Source of the DNA: Sacculina carcini
Lineage: Eukaryota > Arthropoda > Thecostraca > Sacculinidae
Length of the DNA stretch: 64,000 nt
Direction: 5' to 3'
Assembly (NCBI GenBank): GCA_916048095.2
Contig: OU696578.1
Span: 8,146,045 to 8,210,044, forward strand
Shown here piece by piece: positions 19,264-28,084 of this stretch. The notes below the pieces were generated by a model. That model worked only from the letters and a program-made list of their open reading frames with translations, searched no databases and had not been told where the DNA came from. Each line of letters starts with the position of its first letter. The first letter of the stretch is position 1. Both the position numbers and the translations under genes were made by a program.

Positions 19264-22071
19264 CGAAAGAGTAAGAGAGAGAGCGAGAGAGTTTGGCATA
19301 ATACCCAGTGCAGGTAGGAAGCGTTCGCGTTGTTGATCCGTGCCATAAGTGTGTATTGGATGCATTACCAGCGAAGATTGTACACTCATCGCCGACCTAA
19401 CATACACACACACACATACATTAATACACATTCATACATACACATACACACACATACATTAATACACATCCATACACACACATTCATTCATACACACATT
19501 CATACATACACACATTCATACACACATTCATACACACATTCATTCACACATTCATACATTCACACATTCATACATACACACATTCATACATACATTCATA
19601 CATACACACATCCATGCATACACACATTCACACATACGCACATACATTCACACATTCATACATTCACACATTCATACATACACACATGGATTCACACATT
19701 CATATATACACACATTCATACATTCACACATTCATATACACACACATACACACACACACATTCATACACACATTCATACATACACACATACATACATTCA
19801 TACATACACACATACATACATACACACATTCATTCACACATTCATTCACACATTCACATTCATGCATACACACATACACATACATACGCTACCCTAGTAA
19901 GTTAGTGAGTGTGTATGAGTGAGTGTGTGTATGTGTGTATGTGTGTGTGTGTGTGCGTGGACGCATGGAACGGCTTGAATGCATAAATAGTGAGTGAAGT
20001 GAGAGTGTATTGGGAAATACAAAGAGAGGTTGGATAAAGCTGGATTTTAACAAGGAGACAGGACAGTTCGAGCTTAGCTCATGTCCTGTAGCCACAAATA
20101 TGTGAGGACAAATATATACACACACATACTAATGTGGTAAAGCTGCTATTGGTAACTGGTAAGTGGTAATGCTGATGGTAACAAAATTGGTACAAACTGG
20201 TAACATTGGTGGTAAAAAGTGGTAAATAGTGATAAAACTCATAGCAATGGTGATATAAATGGTAATTAAAGCGGTAAAGAATTGGTAAATGAAGTGGTAA
20301 AACGGTGGTAGCATTGGTGGTAACTAAAGTGGTAAAAACTGGTAACATTGGTGGTAAATAGTGATAAAACTCGTAACAATTGTGATAAAAATGGCAATTA
20401 AAGCGGTAAAGAATTGGTAAATAAAGTGGTAAAACGGTGGTAGCATTGGTGGTAACTAGAGTGGTAACATTGGTGGTAAAAAGTGGTAAATAGTGCTAAA
20501 ACTCATAGCAATGGTGATAAAAATGGCAATTAAAGCGGTAAATAATTGGTAAATAAAGTGGTAAAACGGTGGTAGCATTGGTGGTAACTAAAGTGGTAAC
20601 ATTGGTGGTAAAAAGTGGTAAATAGTGCAAAAACTCATAGCAATGGTGATAAAAATGCTAACTAAAGCGGTAAAGAATTGGTAAATAAAGTGGTAAAACG
20701 GTGGTAGCATTGGTGGTAACTAGAGTGGTTAAAACTGGTAACATTGGTGGTAAAAAGTGGTAAATAGTGCTAAAACTCGTAGCAATGGTGATAAAAATGG
20801 TAACTAAAGCGGTAAAGAATTGGTAAATAAAGTGGTAAAACGGTGGTAGCATTGGTGGTAACTAGAGTGGTTAAAACTGGTAACATTGGTGTTAAATAGT
20901 GATAAAACTCGTAGCAATGGTGATATAAATGGTAACTAAAGCGGTAAAGAATTGATAAATAGTGGTAAAACGGTGGTAGCATTGGTGGTAAATAAAGTGG
21001 TAACATCCGCACCTGTAGGCGCTGTCGACTCGCTCCACCTCCCTGGCTATGAGGCCGTATGTGACTGAAGACACGCCACTACAGCCATAACCATGTATTG
21101 TGGCACCCAGCATGCCCAGCGCGCCCATCTCACGTATTATTTCACGATCAAACACTGTAGAGAGGCAAATAGCATATCGGCTAAGCTTTGGTTCTTTTAT
21201 ATTATTATTATTATTATTGATAATTAGTATTATTATTAATTGCAGGTAGACCCAGACTTGACGCTAAATGTGTAAGGATTCAAGAATATTAGATTGAGAA
21301 AATTTGATTTAACGAATTTCTTCCAGTCCCTCGCCTCCTGCAAAGGTAGCACATTACATTAGAACGCTAAACCTAACCTAACCTAAAATCTATGAAAAAT
21401 ATAGAAACGTTTGTGTGCATTTTTTAAGCGTTTTTTTATAAATTAGCGTTTTTAATGTTCTTGAATCCTTACACATCTAGCCTAGACCGTAAATCCAATA
21501 GCATGGGGGAAGAGTGCAAGTGCACTATTACCACCCTGCTGCGGTGGTCCCATGTAATTTTGGAAGAGTCCAAAAGATGTACAGAGAAGAAGACAGTTAG
21601 AAAAGTAAACGTTTTAGTCAGAAAGATGAAAACTAAAGAAGAATAAAAAGAAACTTCCGAAACCGAAATTCCCATTTTCTCCCGCACTCTCCCATACAAG
21701 CCCACACAAATTCGAAATTCCTTGTTTAATCGATAAATTCAAGACAGTTAGAATTACACTACATTTAAATCAATAACTCTCGTGATAAAAATCACAACGG
21801 CACTTGGCAATAATTACAATAATTGTCATTGCAATAATTGCAATAATTGCAATTGCAATAATTGCAACAACAAAAATAAACCCAGATTCAGCCGTAGAAA
21901 TGACTTGAACAGCACCTGCATTCCTGTTGGCCATCACAATACGCGGCATTAGTTTGTGCTGACAATACTGGCGCACCGAGTCGCGAACCTGACGCTCGTC
22001 CGGCGTGAGAAAGTGGTCAATATTGAGCGGGTCGCGCCAGTCAAATGATACGCCACTGTCCGACCCACACA
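14770..22071 (-). CDS. GCDH: Glutaryl-CoA dehydrogenase, mitochondrial, multi-exon
   Basis: This flavoenzyme oxidatively decarboxylates glutaryl-CoA to crotonyl-CoA in lysine and tryptophan breakdown in the mitochondrial matrix. Exons, in transcript order: 22071-21916, 21154-21013, 19396-19305, 18646-18517, 18146-17927, 16470-16241, 15312-15152 and 14837-14770 (stop TGA). All junctions are GT-AG and keep phase. Motifs: [49 protein letters not shown] (with the Arg-Ser pair described as binding the glutaryl carboxylate), the acyl-CoA dehydrogenase signature [69 protein letters not shown], and [20 protein letters not shown] carrying the catalytic Glu. These exons give about 399 residues; the human precursor has 438, so the N-terminal transit exon is extra. 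The start of the first exon is uncertain (acceptor 22072 or about 22057). Confidence 0.95.
15321..16235 (-). repeat. TG/TTTCAG minisatellite in GCDH intron (acceptor-like units)
   Basis: On the + strand this is about 900 bp of cacacactgaaacacacaca units. In GCDH transcript orientation each unit reads gtgtgtgtgtttcag, a TG tract ending in an acceptor-like TTTCAG, in more than 25 copies. It fills the intron between donor 16240 and acceptor 15313. Long VCVC/FQCV frames across it are artefacts. Confidence 0.9.
16482..17060 (-). repeat. CA array with acatgtaagttacac units and (TA)n in GCDH intron
   Basis: Repeats of cacacatgtaagttacacac (+ strand) surround a roughly 70-bp (TA)n run at 16521-16591. 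In transcript orientation the sequence is TG-rich next to the acceptor 16471. The unit contains gtaagt on the + strand, a donor-like string antisense to GCDH. Confidence 0.85.
17090..17440. repeat. Alternating TG and CA blocks in GCDH intron
   Basis: TG (17090-17130), CA (17183-17212) and TG (17264-17290) blocks are separated by unique sequence. No coding signal is seen. Confidence 0.75.
17480..17878 (-). repeat. Minisatellite gtatatgcgctttttatac plus TG, donor side of GCDH intron
   Basis: About seven copies of a unit built from tgtatatgcgctttttatac and a TG run, with point variants. On the minus (transcribed) strand it is CA-rich and begins about 50 bp after the donor of exon 18146-17927. 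The acceptor side of the same intron is TG-rich. Confidence 0.85.
18165..18445 (-). repeat. Retroposon tail fragment and CA array in short GCDH intron
   Basis: Positions 18165-18225 read acattacattaagacattta, tatcgcgcttttcacccgag. Reversed this is a GCGCGATATAAATGTCTTAATG 3' end, like 43385-43440. A (CA)n array to 18445 follows and is TG-rich in transcript orientation. Confidence 0.7.
18658..19255 (-). repeat. CA and TG arrays in GCDH intron between exons 19305 and 18646
   Basis: On the + strand: CA (18660-18693), TG (18826-18905), CA (18985-19120) and TG (19138-19250, with a GA-rich end to about 19290). In transcript order the intron starts with CA after the donor and ends with TG before the acceptor. 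Confidence 0.85.
19401..19890 (-). repeat. cacattcatacata minisatellite, acceptor side of GCDH intron
   Basis: About 490 bp of cattcatacatacacacatt variants. In GCDH sense it reads TG/TATGAATG and stops at the acceptor of exon 19396-19305. The HTYIHTF-type frames here are not genes. Confidence 0.9.
20130..21003 (-). repeat. 130-141-bp tandem repeat rich in ggtaa, GCDH intron
   Basis: About six copies of a 130-141-bp unit. Landmark ggtaacattggtg occurs near 20340, 20467, 20597, 20737 and 20878; each unit also has gcggtaaagaattggtaaat and aaacggtggtagcattggtg. In transcript orientation it is a TTACC/pyrimidine-rich array starting at the donor of exon 21154-21013. Minus-strand frames ([10 protein letters not shown]...) repeat with the unit and are not genes. 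Confidence 0.92.
21205..21660 (-). mobile_element. (TAA)n-tailed repeat, copy 2, interrupted by a small inverted-repeat element
   Basis: The left part (ATT run, attaattgcaggtagaccc) and the right part (gtaaatccaatagcatgggg, gaagagtgcaagtgcactat, taccaccctgctgcggtggt) are one family member as at 8325-8470. They are separated by the element 21268-21476. Confidence 0.75.
21268..21476. mobile_element. 209-bp inverted-repeat element nested in a repeat
   Basis: Ends atgtgtaaggattcaagaa and ttcttgaatccttacacat are perfect 19-bp inverted repeats. The flanks are ...cgctaa and ctagcc..., so the target duplication is unclear (possibly CTA). No coding capacity. This fits a MITE of undetermined superfamily. 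Confidence 0.75.
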
Positions 22072-22370
22072 CTGACACACACACACACAAAATACATATA
22101 TCTACAAACACATACACTTACAAACATATTTTATTAACGTTATGTAATAATGTAGTATATTAAGTGTTTTGTCATTTACATGGTGGATTTTGTATTAGCC
22201 TTTTGTATTAAAGTAGTCTTTTTTACATTCATATAGTACATTTTGTATTAATGCAACTTGTGTTAATACAGTGTATTATTTATTAATGTAGCTTGTATTG
22301 AAGTAGTGTTGATTAATCGCGCACAATGCGTGCAGCGAAAGATGACGCAGCTACGAGAAGCGTATTCCAC

Positions 22371-22445
22371 CTGAAGAGGTTGATAAACCGCGACAGCAAG
22401 CTTGCATAAAAGCCGAGCATTTCTGCGCTGTTGAACACGAAACAT
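22371..22445 (-). CDS. GCDH: Candidate first exon of GCDH (mitochondrial transit peptide)
   Basis: On the minus strand an ATG at 22445 opens MFRVQQRRNARLLCKLAV, then AVYQPLQ ending at a good donor (cag|gtggaa). The peptide is Arg-rich, hydrophobic and free of acidic residues, as in mitochondrial presequences, and lies 300 bp upstream of the first recognised GCDH exon. The phase does not fit acceptor 22072 unless another donor (c|gtagct, 22 bp on) or a further small exon is used, so the call is tentative. Confidence 0.35.
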
Positions 22446-22531
22446 TGCGGCAAACGCCGCGTACCAAAGACATGTTCAAATCTGAAACCATCACAGGTTC
22501 GGTGTCGGTCAAGGTCAAGTATAGTGTAGCA

Positions 22532-22765
22532 CAGTGGTTCCTAACCTGTGGGGAATGGAAGAGTTGCCAAGTGGGAAGCTAAAGGTCGGACAGAACAGGA
22601 CAAATATGTGTTTCTATCAAATCGAATTCGTTTATTTTTGTTTCTAATGACATATTTACCTTTACTTTGGTGCAGCAACTGAATTATTTGAATTTAACAG
22701 CGCTGTTGTGGAAGATATGGTTCCTTAAGAAGTGGGGAATCAGACAAAAAGGTTAAGAACCAATA
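22532..22765. mobile_element. hAT-type MITE (234 bp), family A
   Basis: Ends CAGTGGTTCCTAACC and GGTTAAGAACCAATA are inverted repeats. The flanking 8-mers gtgtagca and gtatagca match at 7 of 8 positions. The interior (ggaatggaagagttgccaag, tgggaagctaaaggtcggac) recurs inverted at 33334-33569. Confidence 0.88.
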
Positions 22766-24005
22766 GTATAGCAACTAAAAGGTATCGGCAATAACTCCCT
22801 TGCAAAGAGAAAGCTATCAGGTGAACAATAACAGAAGTAAAAATGAAAGAAAATTCAGAAATAGAAAATCCTACTAGAGGAATCAGTAAACCTTTTTAAA
22901 TACCTCCGTAGGCACAAACACATAGAAAAGCTCAAATGCGCTGGGACTGTCTACAAACAAATAAACAATCTGACATTACGTAATCTCAAGAACATATATG
23001 ATTTGTTCGAAAAATTATTAGCGCAACATTATATCAACTTACTTGATATTAAAACTAAAATTTTAAACCTCCTAAATGAATTTATGGTGGGTTTCACCCT
23101 CACACCCTCTCATACACGTATTCTTTCGCTTTTTCTCACCGACCCTCAACTATTTTCGGCCTATTTAATTACAACACACATACCTGAATGAAAAGTATTT
23201 TGCATAAAGTTATAATTTTGCATATATCTATCATTTTTTACAATTTTAATTTATTGAATTGAATTTAATTTGAATTGTTATTTTTGCCAAGCTGATTTTG
23301 ATGATGATATACCCAATGAACTGAACTCAGCAAAATTATCGAGGGGTACAATTGCATATTCATACCCCCAGCCAATTTGTCGGGGGTATATATACCCCCA
23401 TATCCCCATTGTCGACGACCAAGCCGTAAACAGCCGAACAACACATACAACATACACACACCTGCACAATAGCTATTGAATTGACCAAGTTATTAGGAAA
23501 TGATGAAAATTCCGCCGGTAGATGACAGGGCAAACTTGGTACATATGTATAGCTCTGATGTGTTGTTCACTATGTACATCATATGTACATATTGTACACT
23601 ATGTACATATTGTGCTTGTATGTTAAACTTTGTCATTATGTTTACAATCTGTTGTTCTCTATATTGTAACTTTAGCAAAATAATAAAAATAGAAAATATA
23701 TATATGTTATATTTATATTATTTTCTATTCTAAATAAAATAGTTTTAATTTTTCATTCTGAAAGCCAGATGTGTATAAGCATAATAAGGGTGAGTATATT
23801 GTTAGGCTTGCATCGCATTCACATTAGAATATCGGTTTATCTGTTCATTTGTGTACGATTATTCGGGAATACTTACATTTCCATCAAAAGGTTCTGTTGT
23901 ATAATCGTACATGGTCATTCCTTCAGAAATAGTATTTCACAGGGATACCTGGTCGCTCTCCAATCAAATATTTATGATCTCCACTTTTTGGTCCACCCTC
24001 TATCT
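22766..24005. other. Intergenic, unrecognised; contains a GC-flanked TATA palindrome
   Basis: No gene or repeat family recognised. At 23382-23399 there is a perfect 18-bp palindrome (GGGGG TATATATA CCCCC) with agccaat 10 bp before it. This resembles a core promoter, but no ORF follows on either strand. Confidence 0.4.
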
Positions 24006-24275
24006 CAGTGGTTCCCAACCTTTTCTAGTTTGTGGCACCATTGACAAGCATTTCAAAAATTCCCGGCACCCTTATAAGGAAATACATATTTAAAATCTCC
24101 GTTGTCTTTATAATCATTTTTCATTTTGACATTTTGCATCGGTGTAACAACACCTTATACATAGATATGACAATTTTCTATACACTGATCCTGCTATTAC
24201 AAAAAAACGGTATTATAATACAAAATTTAAATTTTTCCCTCTGAATTTCGGCGACATCCTCAAAAGATCTCGCGG
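24006..24275. mobile_element. hAT-type MITE, family B, right end lost
   Basis: Starts CAGTGGTTCCCAACCTTTTC and continues as in 59361-59668 (cccttataaggaaatacata, caacaccttatacatagata, ctgatcctgctattac). The right inverted repeat present in the other copy is missing here. Confidence 0.85.
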
Positions 24276-24391
24276 AACTTTCCGGTACAATTATCCGACC
24301 AGACCGACGCTTTTTCCTCAACAGCTGCTTGCATGGCCAGTAATTGGCCTCGTGTGACCACTCGACTCAGCCAATCGTTGTCCAAGGCATT

Positions 24392-24567
24392 AAGTGGCCG
24401 CGCCAGGAATTTCCGGTTGGGGGGCTAGGGAAATTGATGCGAGGGCTTGGCGAAACGACACTCGAAATTTTCATGGTCATGATTTTTCAGGGGGATGTGG
24501 GATTTGGTACATTTGGGGGGCTTCAGTCCCTTAGCACCGCACTGTCACCTTCTTAGCACCGCCACTG
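24392..24567. mobile_element. MITE of the CAGTGGCGGCGCC family (copy 3)
   Basis: Ends AAGTGGCCGCGCCAGG and GCACCGCCACTG; interior cttggcgaaacgacactcga. Flanking 8-mers aaggcatt and aagccaat match 6 of 8. Confidence 0.8.
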
Positions 24568-25107
24568 AAGCCAATACTACAATACAGTTCTTCCCCATAA
24601 TTGGACACACGAGGCCAATTATTGGCCAAGCCAATTATAGCTATTCTGTGTCAGTGTGAGGTTTGTTTCACCGTGATGTGATGGGTGTTTTCATGAATGG
24701 TTGGTCCTTATAGCATCTAGATTGTCACAATATATTTGACTTGATGAAATATGTTTGTAGTCTGAATTTTTTGTGTATTGGATTTTTTAAACAAGAAATA
24801 ATGCTATGTGATTGTAGTTAATCAAAGTTGAAAAGCGAAAATTGAACAGTAATTCAGTGAAATATATGAATCTATATTTCAAAGACTTGAAGTCACATTA
24901 TAGTATTTTATCTAGTGAAATACTCATGTCAAATAGATGTATATCATATATTTCTACCGAATTGATATAGATTCTGGGTATAAAAAACGCAACAAATTTA
25001 TTTCTTGTAAATACAACACAAAATAGAGGACATTCTATGCACAAATATATTTAGCCAAACAAATCAAACAAAAACACAAAAAAACAAAAAACAAAAAGAG
25101 TCTTATC

Positions 25108-25129
25108 AACAGTGTTATATAACACTGTT
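25108..25129. terminator. Perfect 22-bp palindrome downstream of acidic-protein gene 1
   Basis: The two halves aacagtgttat and ataacactgtt form a perfect inverted repeat about 75 bp after the stop codon of the minus-strand gene 25203-25793. The second gene copy has a diverged version (aacagtgtcatataacagag). It may be a 3'-end hairpin of the mRNA, but no AATAAA is near. Confidence 0.4.
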
Positions 25130-25202
25130 TTTACCGAAAAAATAAAGAGCTGAATTCTGCTAGAACTCAGCCAGTTAACTGCCTAAACAGAACAAAGACA
25201 AT

Positions 25203-25793
25203 TCACATTGTTTCATGACCTTCTTGATCATCATTCGTTTCTGCTTTATCATCATGATCATCTTCATCATCTGATCCTTCATCATCTGACTCGTCATCTG
25301 ATTCCTCGTCATCCTCATCGGATTCGTCATCTGAGTCTTCGTCATCATCATCACCTTCTTCTCCATGATCGCCGACGTCTTCGAGGTGAGAAGAGACGGA
25401 TCGAGTGATGGGTGCGTGGTTGCGGCGAATTCTTGATACGGCAGCGGCTGCAGTGTTCGTACTCGACACTATCGCCTTGAGAACGTTATTGACGCCAACC
25501 TCAAAACGACGTATTTCTTCAGCTATTTCTCGCTTGCGTTGCATCACCTTGTCAATGACGGCAGTCAACGTGGCCTCGACTCTCTTGGTCAGCTTCACCA
25601 GATCGGGTCCAGTTGGATCAACTTCGACAGGGGCGGATGTGCTCGGCAATTCACCATCTTCCTTGAGAACCTCTCCGACCACCGGAACTGGATCTTCCTC
25701 GGACACCAAACCAGAACTATCCACTGTTGATCTTTCCAAATAAAAAATAATGCTAAAACTCAGAACCAGTATTGAAAATGTCCTCAAACTCAT
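25203..25793 (-). CDS. Acidic secreted/membrane protein, copy 1 (196 codons, intronless)
   Basis: Family not recognised. The N-terminus MSLRTFSILVLSFSIIFY is a hydrophobic signal or anchor sequence. The middle (residues about 50-135) is predicted helical with KLTKRVEATLTAVIDKVMQR and EIAEEIRRFEVGVNNVLKAI. An RIRRNH basic patch follows, and the last about 50 residues are an Asp/Glu/Ser repeat (DDESDEDDEESDD) ending GHETM. A 96-97% identical inverted copy lies at 30496-31086. Both ATG contexts (ccacaATG) and about 140 bp of upstream sequence are conserved. The intact frame and mostly conservative changes suggest a real gene. It could be a mineral- or cation-binding acidic secreted protein; that is inference. 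Confidence 0.75.
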   Translation of the reverse strand: MSLRTFSILVLSFSIIFYLERSTVDSSGLVSEEDPVPVVGEVLKEDGELPSTSAPVEVDPTGPDLVKLTKRVEATLTAVIDKVMQRKREIAEEIRRFEVGVNNVLKAIVSSTNTAAAAVSRIRRNHAPITRSVSSHLEDVGDHGEEGDDDDEDSDDESDEDDEESDDESDDEGSDDEDDHDDKAETNDDQEGHETM

Positions 25794-25935
25794 TGTGGTT
25801 AAATATTAAATTGGTACTGGTTCAATGGAAAACAAAACTTCATGTAGTCATTACACACGGTAATTACGCGTGAACGCTACGCAAAAAAAAAGATTTATTC
25901 TCTTAATATTCACGTGATTTTCATTCACTGCGACT
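25794..25935 (-). promoter_or_regulatory. Upstream region conserved between the two acidic-protein genes (copy 1)
   Basis: On the minus strand, blocks cacgtgaatatta, gttcacgcgtaatt, ttgttttccattgaaccagt and aatatttaaccacaatga are shared with 30345-30495. CACGTG is an E-box and tcacgcgtaa another conserved core. Conservation is greater in these blocks than between them. Confidence 0.5.
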
Positions 25936-26395
25936 TTCAATCATAGATTTGGCAAATTGAAATAAAGCTGCCAAATCACGGGATTGTGATTTTCAATAAC
26001 AATTAGAGATTTTCAATTCAACTGCTTAACCCTTTTTTCATTCTCCCACGAATAATTTCGCCACATACTTACCACATTTAATAAATAACTTAACTTAAAT
26101 CTTACCCGCTTAATTTTTTGAGTGGATGCTTTTCTGATATTAATTCATCAAATAATAATATTTTTTGCGTTGATGAATTTCTTTTAATTATAATGAGGAA
26201 TTGGAAAATGCAAATAACTCTACTTACGGAAAATGTTTTTATCAACTTTAGGGTTCATAAATACGCAAATTTGTATATATATACTATTATAATGACGAAA
26301 AAAATTATATTTATATACGATTATATTTACGTAAATTCACAAACAAAATTATATCATCGATGCGCAAGGAAACAAAATGGAATTCAACCGCATGC

Positions 26396-26552
26396 ACACA
26401 CAAACACAAACGCACATACACACACACATACATACAAACACACACACAAACACACTCAAACACACTCAAATACATACAAACACACAAACACACAAACAAA
26501 AACACACACTCAAACACAAACACTTATACACAAACACACACACACACACATA
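26396..26552. repeat. (CA)n array, the only one in the intergenic interval
   Basis: cacaaacacaaacgcacata-type CA repeat. No intron is known here. The next element (26586) is a MITE. Confidence 0.85.
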
Positions 26553-26585
26553 TTTGAGTTCGTTTACTCAATCTTTTCCCAGCTC

Positions 26586-26875
26586 CAGCGGCGGCGCCAG
26601 GATTTTTTCGATGGGGAGCTAAGGAAAAAGTTGAGGGGGCTTGGCGAAGCATGAAGAGCTACACTCGAACGCTGACTACATGATAAAATTATATGGAACT
26701 GGGGCACACTGATTCAGTCCTCGAACTTGAAACATAATTACAGGACTTCATTTAGAGTGGCAAGAAATTTTAATGTCCATGATCATGATTTTTTTGGGGG
26801 AGGACTTAGGGGGGCTTGACATATTTTTGGGGAGGCTCCAGCTCACCCAAGCCCCCCCCCTTGGTGCCGCCATTG
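26586..26875. mobile_element. MITE of the CAGTGGCGGCGCC family (copy 4, 290 bp)
   Basis: Ends CAGCGGCGGCGCCAGG and TTGGTGCCGCCATTG. Flanking 8-mers cccagctc and ccgagctc match 7 of 8, consistent with a hAT target duplication. Confidence 0.88.
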
Positions 26876-27184
26876 CCGAGCTCAAAATTAAAAATTTCTC
26901 GTTGCCAATGCATTTCCATTTCAATCAACTGTTTTTGATCAATTCAAGACGCACGACCATTCGACATGGAAAATTTCTCTCTTTTTCCAATGTCATTTCT
27001 CCAATTTTCAATTCTTCAACATTGTTTTAAATCGGCTAGGAAACATGGGCGCGTCCAGTAGATGAAAAGGGTAGGCTGATATGGGATTGATTAGTTGCTG
27101 CTGGTCACGATTGATTGTCAAAAACTCTATTCTAGACCTTCCCCCCCAAATACGCCCAAACCGAACTGTCTGAGCTCGCCATTG

Positions 27185-27378
27185 CAGTGGCGGCGCCAGG
27201 ACTATCCAGCAGGGAGCTAAGGAAAAAGAGGGGCTAAGGAGAAAGATGTGGTGCTTGGCAAAACATGAGGAACAACAATCGAAATATTGATAATCAGGAT
27301 TCTTGAGGGGTCAGGGGATTGGGCCCATTTTTGAAGGGACTTCAGCTCCCTTCAAGTTCCCTCTTGACGCCGCCACTG
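27185..27378. mobile_element. MITE of the CAGTGGCGGCGCC family (copy 5, 194 bp)
   Basis: Ends CAGTGGCGGCGCCAGG and GACGCCGCCACTG. Flanking 8-mers cgccattg and cgccaatc match 6 of 8. Confidence 0.87.
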
Positions 27379-27417
27379 CGCCAATCTCCTTCAATTTCCA
27401 TCTCCAGTACTCTAGCC

Positions 27418-27725
27418 CAGTGCTTCTCAAACTATCTGATGTGGCGGACCGGCAGTTTTTTTTCAATGTGTCAGGGACCGGCAAGTGAAGCAATATTCAG
27501 TAAATAGTAATAGTAATATTCATATATTAGTAATAATAGTAGAATAATAGTAATATTCATATATACAGGAAAAATATAATGAATACATAATAAAAGTAAG
27601 TTGACATTTCACCGTGGCATGGAGTTTGACTACTGTTTCTTTCTTTTCTGGAAAATCTCCACGTACCGGTAGACGATGGCTCGCGTACCGTCACCGGTAC
27701 GCGTACCACACTTTGAGTAGCACTG
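27418..27725. mobile_element. hAT-type MITE (308 bp) with CAGTGCTTCTCAAACT ends
   Basis: Ends CAGTGCTTCTCAAACT and ACTTTGAGTAGCACTG. Flanking 8-mers ctctagcc and ctccagcc match 7 of 8. Internal motifs ggcggaccggcag and cgtaccgtcaccggtacgcg. Confidence 0.88.
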
Positions 27726-28084
27726 CTCCAGCCAATGTCGGGAGCTAGCTGCAAGGGACTGTACGCTTAAGCGCGTGGTAACTGCTAGAAAGGCTATGAA
27801 ATTAGGAGTTTTTGTCTTTTTTGAATAATTCAGTTTTGCCTTCAATCAGTGAGATGTTACCTGGTGCCGTTTAGAATATTTCTCAAAATTTAGATTGATA
27901 ATATTTTTCTGTTATTTTAGTCGTAATACTTGTGAGATATTTTTATTTCAGTGCACAGTTAAATCCACACCTCTCCATCAGATGTGATCATTTTTGTTAT
28001 ATTGGCAATATGTTCTATGTTCTATGTCCTAGAAATAATTCAAATTCAGTGGGTCGAAAACCGTAGAATATGCAAGTATGTATA

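Noticed and set aside
19330..19905. 191-codon HTYIHTF frame
   Set aside because: Frame through the cattcatacata repeat; both strands open, no domain.
20079..21012. Minus-strand frames with [17 protein letters not shown] repeats
   Set aside because: They repeat with the 130-141-bp array and lie between GCDH exons.
21378..21398. Telomere-like (CCTAA)n repeat
   Set aside because: Only about three units within a small inverted-repeat element; no evidence of a telomeric or interstitial telomeric array.
25175..25743. Overlapping frames rich in MMTKTQMTN or HHHDHLHH opposite the acidic-protein genes
   Set aside because: Shadows of the Asp/Glu/Ser codon repeat in other frames; the signal-peptide frame is conserved in both copies.
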